Origin: JBAXPV01 sp037132075
Lineage (GTDB): Bacteria; Bacteroidota; Bacteroidia; Bacteroidales; CAIXZF01
Assembly: GCA_037132075.1 (NCBI GenBank)
Contig: JBAXPV010000015.1
Coordinates: 1 to 64,000, forward strand
Reading direction: 5' to 3'
DNA: 64,000 nt
The position numbers were made by a program, and so were the translations under genes. Shown here piece after piece: positions 54,028 through 60,085 of the stretch; the first letter of the stretch is position 1; every line of letters starts with the position of its first letter. The notes under the pieces are model-generated. The model saw only the letters and a list, made by a program, of their open reading frames with translations, had not been told where the DNA came from and searched no databases.

Positions 54028-54969
54028 TTGCAACAGCAAGAAAGACTTCTCTTCGATCTTTTAAAGAAAAAAATTGTTGCCGCAATGCAACAGTCTTTTC
54101 AGGGGATCAACCCAGTCATTGAAGAATGGAAGGGGCAGGAGATTGTAGATTTCCAGGAGGAGCTTTTGATTAAGGTAAATGCCAGGCTCAGTGAGAAATG
54201 GTTTTATACGCATATCAAATCGAACTACAAGGCATTACCGCGGATTGATGTTTTAAATCTTTTGAGTCAATATGCAGCTTATAAAAACTGGGATGATTTT
54301 GTTTACCACAATAGCGATGTCAAAACGCCGCTTACTCCCCTTGCAAATAAGACGGGTAATAAATATTTCTACCTGGTTCCTGCCATTGCGATCGTCATCA
54401 TGGGTGTATTTATATTCCTGTTTATGTCAATCAATACCCGGGAGTATAAATTCAGTTTCTATGATACCGACACTAAGGAGGCAATCAAAAACTGCAGGAT
54501 TGAAATTACGGTTCTCGGGGAGAACGAATCACCCCAGAATTATCTATGCGACACTTTGGGGAACTTTCTTATCAGGACTGACAACAGCAAAATTAAAATG
54601 ATCGTTCAGTCACCATATTATATTAGGGATACCGTGGAGCGTATCATGAAAAAGTTCAACCGGAATGAAAAGGTCGGGCTACATGCCAATGAATATGCCT
54701 TGATGCTGAACTATTTCTCACAAATGAAAGTAGCTGACTGGCAAAAGCGACGCACTGGTCTTGACAAACTCCTTGATGACAAGGTTGTGATTTACCAGGT
54801 GTATCACGACAAGTCCCAGGCAGGCATGCAATTGTTCAATAAGTGGGAATTCATTGACAAATTGACGATCCCTACCAACAGCTTAAAGAACATTGAAATC
54901 CTGGAGACCAGGTCAATTGCGGAAAAAATCATGATCCTGAAATTCAGGGTAAAAGAGCAGGGATTATGA
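54028..54969 (+). CDS. Single-pass membrane protein, unknown function
   Basis: A 313-residue protein. The N-terminal 95 residues form a helical cytoplasmic domain with IEEWKGQEIVDFQEELL and LPRIDVLNLLSQYAAYKNWD, a segment I associate with uncharacterised Bacteroidota proteins. One transmembrane helix follows (FYLVPAIAIVIMGVFIFLFM, about 112-131). The rest starts with a transthyretin/carboxypeptidase-like beta-sandwich (FSFYDTDTKEAIKNCRIEIT, CDTLGNFLI). A start at TTG 54028 keeps the whole helical domain; ATG 54085 is the alternative. The next gene overlaps by 4 bases, so the two are coupled. Confidence 0.65.
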   Translation: MQQQERLLFDLLKKKIVAAMQQSFQGINPVIEEWKGQEIVDFQEELLIKVNARLSEKWFYTHIKSNYKALPRIDVLNLLSQYAAYKNWDDFVYHNSDVKTPLTPLANKTGNKYFYLVPAIAIVIMGVFIFLFMSINTREYKFSFYDTDTKEAIKNCRIEITVLGENESPQNYLCDTLGNFLIRTDNSKIKMIVQSPYYIRDTVERIMKKFNRNEKVGLHANEYALMLNYFSQMKVADWQKRRTGLDKLLDDKVVIYQVYHDKSQAGMQLFNKWEFIDKLTIPTNSLKNIEILETRSIAEKIMILKFRVKEQGL

Positions 54970-55616
54970 GCAAATATCTAAAGTTATCAGTCATCTTATT
55001 GATATACGTGTTGTGCAGTGCAAAAAGCTGCAACAATAGAAATGATATGCTTACGGAAACGCAGTTATTGGTCACCCGCGACAGCCTTACCCGACAGTTC
55101 CAGCAGGCATCACTTACTTGTGAAACTTCTTTGACTTTCGGGGCTACCGCAAAACAGAAATTAAGTGATATTTGTGATTATCTTAACATTACAATGGATC
55201 CTACTTTAGATAAGCCATTCAGGTTGAAGGCTGCCAGCCTGTTGGGTGAAAGTTTCCATTCAAACACGGACAGCCTGGAAATACTGCCGGACATGCAAAT
55301 CAGTATTAAAGATTTCTGCAATGAAGCTTTTATTTCCAAAAACTTTACGCAAAAGGGCTCTATAACTTTTGACTCTATCAGGGTTTTAAAAAGTCTTCAA
55401 CGAGAAAGCGATTCACTTTACATAGGAAAAATGTGTTTCATCCAACGCGCCAATTCGAACAAGCAAAAGAACTTTGTTATTGATTTCTATGCAATTAAGC
55501 GAAATAAATCATTTGGAGCGGCTCAAATAAGAGTTTGGGAAATTAAACTCGGCTCAATTTTTCAGTTTCATGCTGATTATGCAGAAATTAGAAAGCACGC
55601 AGCTTACGCAAAATAA
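54966..55616 (+). CDS. Exported protein of unknown function, coupled to the preceding membrane protein
   Basis: A 216-residue protein with an N-terminal hydrophobic segment (LKLSVILLIYVLCSA) that should export or lipid-anchor it; the cysteine after it lacks a perfect lipobox. The mature part has helical and beta segments (about 60-150) and a C-terminal strand-rich domain (NFVIDFYAIKRNKSF, AAQIRVWEIKLGSIFQF) that could be NTF2- or Tim44-like. Its ATG overlaps the previous stop (ATGA). No family is recognised. The pair probably forms an envelope complex. Confidence 0.62.
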   Translation: MSKYLKLSVILLIYVLCSAKSCNNRNDMLTETQLLVTRDSLTRQFQQASLTCETSLTFGATAKQKLSDICDYLNITMDPTLDKPFRLKAASLLGESFHSNTDSLEILPDMQISIKDFCNEAFISKNFTQKGSITFDSIRVLKSLQRESDSLYIGKMCFIQRANSNKQKNFVIDFYAIKRNKSFGAAQIRVWEIKLGSIFQFHADYAEIRKHAAYAK

Positions 55617-55627
55617 TTGGATGAAGC

Positions 55628-55660
55628 GCTAAAGCGCCTCAGCGCCTCCGCGGCGAGTCT
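55628..55660. repeat. GC-rich word repeat (GCGCC/CAGCGCCTC type)
   Basis: Reads as overlapping copies of GCGCC and CAGCGCCTCCGCGG just after the exported-protein gene, with local self-complementarity. Related but inverted wording occurs near 58060-58080 (CACAGAGGCGCAGGG). It is much richer in GC than its surroundings. The rest of the 55617-55770 gap shows nothing else. Confidence 0.5.
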
Positions 55661-55770
55661 AAACACTTTTACCGGGTTTCCCCCCACTTTCGCCGATTTG
55701 CGCTTTCCCAGCCTGTAACATCGGTCTAATTTTGTCGTCATAAGATCGTAAACAAATAAAAAAAGATATT

Positions 55771-56124
55771 ATGAAAACAACGGCACAAACCTTCAAGAGA
55801 ATTTTCGGCACAATCGTTATTATTGGCGGAATCTTAGTCCTCACTTTTGTTCATGCAGCTTATGCCGGTAATAATCAACCGGATACCTCTTATGTCAGTC
55901 TTACAACAAGTCAGCCTTCTGTGGGCAGGGACATACCAGAACAAGCAAACAGCAAGTCAATAAGCCAGATGCTTGAAGATCCAAAGTATTGGGTTAATTA
56001 TTTAAAAAATACCGTAAGCACCGACACTGAGGATAATTCAAGCTCATACGATGCGGTAGAAGAGATGCAAAACAATCCGGTTTATTGGGTTGATTGTCTG
56101 AAGCAAATCGTTACTGAAGAGTAA
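55771..56124 (+). CDS. Small secreted protein with a two-copy YWV motif
   Basis: A 117-residue protein with a signal peptide (IVIIGGILVLTFVHAAYAG). The rest is acidic and probably disordered except for two copies of one motif: MLEDPKYWVNYLKN near 72-85 and MQNNPVYWVDCLKQ near 100-113. The spacing is about 28 residues. I know no family with this layout. It may be a small surface or peptide-like factor. A strong terminator follows at 56199-56233, so it is a single-gene transcript. Confidence 0.65.
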   Translation: MKTTAQTFKRIFGTIVIIGGILVLTFVHAAYAGNNQPDTSYVSLTTSQPSVGRDIPEQANSKSISQMLEDPKYWVNYLKNTVSTDTEDNSSSYDAVEEMQNNPVYWVDCLKQIVTEE

Positions 56125-56198
56125 AACCCTTTTTCAGGCCTTACAAAAGCTGTCGTTTTGTAGTAAAATCCGCCCTACGGGCTTTATATATATCTTCC

Positions 56199-56233
56199 AA
56201 AAGCTGTCTCATTGATGAGATGGCTTTTTTTTT
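56199..56233 (+). terminator. Intrinsic terminator after the YWV-motif gene
   Basis: Inverted repeat AAAAGC-TG-TCTCAT with ATGAGA-TG-GCTTTT, followed by nine T. It is 75 bases after the stop at 56124. Downstream, 56233-56275 contains another low-complexity word repeat (CCACAAGGATCACA type). Confidence 0.85.
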
Positions 56234-56353
56234 ACCACAAGGATCACATAGTAAAACCACAATGATCACAAGGTTCATATATTTCCATTAAGCAAGTTTA
56301 TTCATTTTTTTAAAAAAAAATCAAAAAAAAGTTGCTTTGGTAAAATAATATTC

Positions 56354-56361
56354 TATTTTTG
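56354..56361 (+). promoter_or_regulatory. -7 promoter element for the padR operon
   Basis: TATTTTTG, with TTG at 56332-56334 exactly 19 bases upstream, matches the Bacteroidota -33/-7 layout. It lies 29 bases before the PadR ATG. The long A and T runs around it may be an upstream activating context. Confidence 0.7.
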
Positions 56362-56390
56362 CGTTATTAAAGAATCTTATATATACCGCA

Positions 56391-56744
56391 ATGATAATAT
56401 CCAATGAATTTATCAAAGGCCTGATCAAGCCCATTATTCTTAAGTTGCTTGAAGATCATGGCAAAATGTATGGTTACGAGATCACCCAGAAGGTGGAAGA
56501 GCTCACTCAAGGCAAGATCAAACTCACATTTGGAGCGCTCTACCCGATTCTGCATAAGCTTGAAGCAGATGGCATCGTGCTCACAGAGACCCTCATGGTC
56601 AATAACAGGGCCAGGGTTTATTACCTCTTAAGCAAAACCGGGAAAGTATCTGCCCGGGAAAAGATCGCTGAGTTGGAAGAATTCGTCAGGACAATTGGGA
56701 AACTCATTTCCCCGGAACCAGGGATTTTGCCATGTACCACTTAA
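56391..56744 (+). CDS. PadR-family transcriptional regulator
   Basis: A 117-residue winged-helix repressor. PadR hallmarks are ILKLLEDHGKMYGYEITQKV (helix 1-2), LTFGALYPILHKLEADGIV (recognition helix) and the wing with VYYLLSKTGK. The family usually represses a neighbouring membrane or transport gene and responds to small ligands or cell-envelope cues. Its 3' end overlaps the next gene by 13 bases, so it is coupled to the membrane protein at 56732. A consensus promoter lies directly upstream. The operon likely includes 56391-58044. Confidence 0.93.
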   Translation: MIISNEFIKGLIKPIILKLLEDHGKMYGYEITQKVEELTQGKIKLTFGALYPILHKLEADGIVLTETLMVNNRARVYYLLSKTGKVSAREKIAELEEFVRTIGKLISPEPGILPCTT

Positions 56745-57589
56745 ATGAGGAAGAGCTCAACTTTGTAAGGAAGGAAGTTGAGCGGCAGGACATACACTTC
56801 CGACACCTGGCAAACGACCTGATTGATCACATCAGTTGCGAAATTGAAGAAATGATCAGCAGGGGGCGCAAATTTCAGGATGCCTATAAGGAGGTCTTAG
56901 GTATCATTGGCACAGATGGCTTGCAGGACCTTCAAAAAGACACACTTTATTTAACCGACAAAAATTACAGAATCATGAAAAACTCAATGAAAATTAGTGG
57001 TGTGGCCGGAATGGCCTTACTGGTTTTTGGCATCTTGTTTAAGATGCAGCATTACCCCGGGGGTGACATCCTGTTGGTAATCGGTTTTCTGCTGCTTGGA
57101 GGGCTTTTCTTTCCTGCTTCACTGATGGTAATGAGAAAGGAATACCAGCAACTCGACCGTCCCTTGATCTACATCACCCTGATGATCGGCGGGCTTGCCA
57201 TCATCTTTGCCGTTCTTTTAAAAGTACTCCACTGGCCTGGCGCCAATATCTTGTTTTTGCTGGGCTATAGCATGATGGACCTGTTGTTTCTCCCCTTATT
57301 GCTGTTTAGTCTTTTGAAAAACACATCAGATTCTCAACTGAAGACAACCTATGTTATTGGTGCCTTTTCCCTGTTTTTCTGCATGGCGGGAGGACTCTTT
57401 AAGATGCTGCATTACCCGGGAGCGTTTATACTACTAATTGTAGGTTCGTTGGGCTTGACAGCCGTTTTCTTTCCCATGTATGTGTATAAAATGTATAAAG
57501 CTTCTGACAGGCTCGATCCACAATTTATCTTCCTGTGTATTGGCATGCTTTATTTCAACATGTTTAATTTATTATTGGCTTACAATTAA
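56732..57589 (+). CDS. PadR-linked membrane protein with three GldL-like helix-hairpin repeats
   Basis: A 285-residue protein. The first 75 residues (FRHLANDLIDHISCEIEEMI, GTDGLQDLQKDTLYL) resemble the prefix domain often fused to PadR-controlled permeases in Bacteroidota. The rest holds three copies of a helix pair with the motif K-x-x-H-[YW]-P-G: LFKMQHYPGG, LLKVLHWPGA and LFKMLHYPGA, each preceding a glycine-rich helix ending F-x-P. The same motif is seen in TM1 of the gliding motor protein GldL. No MotA/GldM-like partner is present. It may report envelope or membrane-potential state to PadR; this is inference. Confidence 0.75.
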   Translation: MYHLNEEELNFVRKEVERQDIHFRHLANDLIDHISCEIEEMISRGRKFQDAYKEVLGIIGTDGLQDLQKDTLYLTDKNYRIMKNSMKISGVAGMALLVFGILFKMQHYPGGDILLVIGFLLLGGLFFPASLMVMRKEYQQLDRPLIYITLMIGGLAIIFAVLLKVLHWPGANILFLLGYSMMDLLFLPLLLFSLLKNTSDSQLKTTYVIGAFSLFFCMAGGLFKMLHYPGAFILLIVGSLGLTAVFFPMYVYKMYKASDRLDPQFIFLCIGMLYFNMFNLLLAYN

Positions 57590-57606
57590 TATAAAACTCA
57601 GAAATC

Positions 57607-58044
57607 ATGAAAAAGCTCAGTTATATTTCAGGAATCTTATCCATCAATTTGTTCCTGGTTGGCTCATTGATAAAAATGGCACATTGGCCGGGTGCCAGTA
57701 TTCTCATCATACTGGGACTCGGTTTTATGGCCCTGGTATTTCTCCCCGTTGCCACGATAACTGCCTACAAAGATGAGGTTGACAAAACATTGTTGTGGGT
57801 GTATGTATCGGGATTTATTTGTGCTTTTGTTGATATCATCGGGGCTATGTTCAAGATACAACATTTTGAAGGGGCCAATGTGCTGCTCCTGATCGGATTG
57901 CCATTACCTTTTGTTCTTTTTCTCCCGGTCTTTGTCTATAACCACATTAAACGGGATGATCAGCAGATGAAAGGCTTTTTAGGGGTGATGTTTTTGCTGA
58001 CGTACATCGTGGTATTCTCGGCTTTGCTGGCGTTTAAATCATAA
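57607..58044 (+). CDS. Small membrane protein with two GldL-like helix-hairpin repeats
   Basis: A 145-residue protein with four helices in two repeats, each carrying the same motif as the upstream gene: LIKMAHWPGASILIILG near 21-37 and MFKIQHFEGANVLLLIG near 81-97 (the second has Glu instead of Pro). It follows the three-repeat gene by 17 bases and is probably in the padR operon. The two proteins may form one complex, five repeats in total. Function is unknown. Confidence 0.72.
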   Translation: MKKLSYISGILSINLFLVGSLIKMAHWPGASILIILGLGFMALVFLPVATITAYKDEVDKTLLWVYVSGFICAFVDIIGAMFKIQHFEGANVLLLIGLPLPFVLFLPVFVYNHIKRDDQQMKGFLGVMFLLTYIVVFSALLAFKS

Positions 58045-58202
58045 TTCGGGAGGAATACCGCAGCGACACAGAGGCGCAGGGGATTATTTACTTATAAGTG
58101 AGACGCAATATTTATAAAGGCCAAAGCTTCAAAAAAGTATCTTAATTTGATTAATCTGCTCGCTTTGTTGTTATTCTTATAACAGAATGTTTTGTTATGA
58201 AG

Positions 58203-58245
58203 TATTTCACACGGACTTGCACGGAGTTTTTCACGGAGTTGCACT
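58203..58245. repeat. CACGGAGTT word repeat
   Basis: Three imperfect copies of CACGGAGTTTTTCACGGAGTT-like words lie between 58203 and 58245, in the gene-poor gap 58045-58306. The same gap begins with a GC-rich word (58060-58080). Apart from the DUF4160 promoter at its end I see no other feature there. Confidence 0.5.
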
Positions 58246-58282
58246 GTTTATTTACAGGATTGATTTTATTTAATTCTATTGC

Positions 58283-58290
58283 TATCTTTG
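58283..58290 (+). promoter_or_regulatory. -7 promoter element for the DUF4160 gene
   Basis: TATCTTTG is a consensus match, 16 bases before the ATG at 58307. It looks intact although the gene it serves carries an early stop codon. Confidence 0.65.
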
Positions 58291-58306
58291 TAAAAAGTAT
58301 TAAGGT

Positions 58307-58582
58307 ATGCCTACCCAGTCTATGTTTTTTGGGATTATTATCCGGATGTAATATGCTCCTAAAGAACATAATCCACCACACATCCATATTTATTTTCAAG
58401 ATATAAAAGCCGTCATAACAATAAAAACAGGTGAATATTTGGATGGGGAACTGCCTTCAAAACAATATCGTCTCGTGCTTGCCTGGATTGAAATTCACAA
58501 TGACGAATTAATGGCAACTCTTGATCCAAACTCCGTGTTAAACCATTATCTTATAACTATTTTTCTTAAATTTATAGCCTGA
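58307..58582 (+). pseudogene. DUF4160 gene with a stop at codon 15
   Basis: The ATG opens MPTQSMFFGIIIRM, the standard DUF4160 start, then TAA at codon 15 (58349-58351). The frame continues YAPKEHNPPHIHIYFQDIK, TGEYLDGELP and LAWIEIHNDELMA, all diagnostic for the family. Family members have an aromatic residue where the stop stands. The last 18 residues diverge from the family and end at TGA 58580-58582, so a second lesion is likely near the 3' end. DUF4160 genes are usually followed by a DUF2442 gene and may form toxin-antitoxin-like pairs; no partner remains here. Confidence 0.85.
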
Positions 58583-58614
58583 ATCCATCATTTACCCTGC
58601 AATTCAATTCAATA

Positions 58615-60078
58615 ATGGTAACAAACGAACAAGTACTCGCAAAACTAACACTCACTGCCAGAGAAGATTACATTGTACCTGCTTTGATGCTGGTGAAGGC
58701 CATCGCTTCAAAAGAAGGCTTTACTGACAAACAATTATTTCATATTGAGACCGTCACCGAAGAAGCCTGCCTCAATGTAATTCAGCATGCTTTTGAACCA
58801 GGTGACGAGGGAAGCTTTGACCTGATTGTTACCCGCCAGCCTGGAAGAATCGTTATCGCTATCGAAGACAAAGGCCTGCCTTTTGACTCGACTGTCCTGG
58901 AAAGCGGCGAACAGGGAGGCCTTGGGCTACGCCTTATGCGTGGTTTTGCTGATGAAGTGAAGTTTTACAGCATGGGCCGGAATGGCAAACGTGTCGAGAT
59001 GGTAAAATACCTCCCACGTGAAGATCCTGCCAGCTTAATGACCGACGCTGACCGCCTCGTCCAGGAAAACAAAGAAATGCTTTCCACCGAGCCTGTCAAT
59101 TTCCGCATGATGACTCCTGCCGATGCCACCGGCCTGACCCGTTGCGTCTATCGTACCTACGGCTATAGCTATGGCAGCGATTATATCTACAACCCTGCCG
59201 AAGTGAGAGAAATGCTGTCGTCAGGCATCATTGAATCATTTCTTGCTGTGAACTCAGCCGACGAAACGGTGGGGCACCTGGCGCTGATCTATCATAAACT
59301 GGGCGCCATGGTTGCCGAAAGTGGCCAGGCTGTAGTCGATACGCGCTTCAGGGGCAGGAAATTGTTTGAACAGCTTAAGATCCAGCTTCTTCAATTTGCC
59401 AAAGACAAAGGATTGTATGGTGTTTACAGTGAGGCAACCACAGCACATCCTTACTCTCAAAAGGGAAACATCACCCTGGGAGCTGTGGAAACCGGATTCA
59501 TGCTGGGTTTCGCACCTGAGTCTGTTGCCATTAAAACAATAGAAGCTGCTTCGAAAGAAATGCGTTTGTCGGGCTTGTTCTATTTCCTGAAAGTCAACGA
59601 GGAACCCATGCGAACGATCTATCTTCCGGAAAACCATAAGACAATGATTGACCGTATCATCAGCAGGATCAAGATGAACCGCATTTACGGTACACCTGAA
59701 ACCCCCGGAGTCTTTAACAGAAGTACGATTATCAGAAGTAAAATCCGCCCTGAATGGGGCCATGCCGTTATTAACCTCAGCGAATATGGTGATGATTTTG
59801 TCAGCGTGATGAAAACCTTGTTACGCGAAATAAAAAATCAGAAAATTTCAGCCATCTTCATCGACCTTCCGCTTTGCAGTCCTTTTACGCCACATTATTA
59901 CAAGGAACTGGAAACTTTAGGCTTTTCCTTTAGTTGTTTCGTTCCTGAATACGAAGACGGTGACGTGATCAGGATGCAATATCTGAACAACTGCGTACTG
60001 GATCCTTCAAAGATCTCAGTTGCTGCTGAATTCGGGAAAGAATTGCTTGCCTATATTATGGATGATCTTAAGATTTAG
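58615..60078 (+). CDS. RsbW-like ATPase fused to a GNAT acetyltransferase domain
   Basis: A 487-residue protein. The N-terminal about 140 residues are an anti-sigma-factor-type HATPase (HATPase_c_2): ETVTEEACLNVIQHAF gives E50 and N54 of the N-box, AIEDKGLPFD the G1 box, and GGLGLRLMRGFADEV the G2 box. Residues about 160-330 fit a GNAT acetyltransferase (NFRMMTPADATGLTRCVYRT, VVDTRFRGRKLFEQL). A third region (about 340-487) is unrecognised. RsbW-type domains phosphorylate anti-anti-sigma factors; the fusion suggests stress-linked control of acetylation or a two-output switch. No RsbV/STAS gene is adjacent. Confidence 0.85.
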   Translation: MVTNEQVLAKLTLTAREDYIVPALMLVKAIASKEGFTDKQLFHIETVTEEACLNVIQHAFEPGDEGSFDLIVTRQPGRIVIAIEDKGLPFDSTVLESGEQGGLGLRLMRGFADEVKFYSMGRNGKRVEMVKYLPREDPASLMTDADRLVQENKEMLSTEPVNFRMMTPADATGLTRCVYRTYGYSYGSDYIYNPAEVREMLSSGIIESFLAVNSADETVGHLALIYHKLGAMVAESGQAVVDTRFRGRKLFEQLKIQLLQFAKDKGLYGVYSEATTAHPYSQKGNITLGAVETGFMLGFAPESVAIKTIEAASKEMRLSGLFYFLKVNEEPMRTIYLPENHKTMIDRIISRIKMNRIYGTPETPGVFNRSTIIRSKIRPEWGHAVINLSEYGDDFVSVMKTLLREIKNQKISAIFIDLPLCSPFTPHYYKELETLGFSFSCFVPEYEDGDVIRMQYLNNCVLDPSKISVAAEFGKELLAYIMDDLKI

Positions 60079-60085
60079 ATTCTTG

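Noticed and set aside
58197..58406. 69-residue frame with a hydrophobic centre
   Set aside because: It overlaps the word repeat and the DUF4160 promoter, and it is out of frame with the clearly family-matching DUF4160 reading.
36662..58582. Alternative genetic code in which TGA or TAA is read as sense
   Set aside because: Many healthy genes here end in TGA or TAA (for example clpX, rnz with its ATGA overlap, tig), and the interrupted genes show other damage such as truncation or frameshift.
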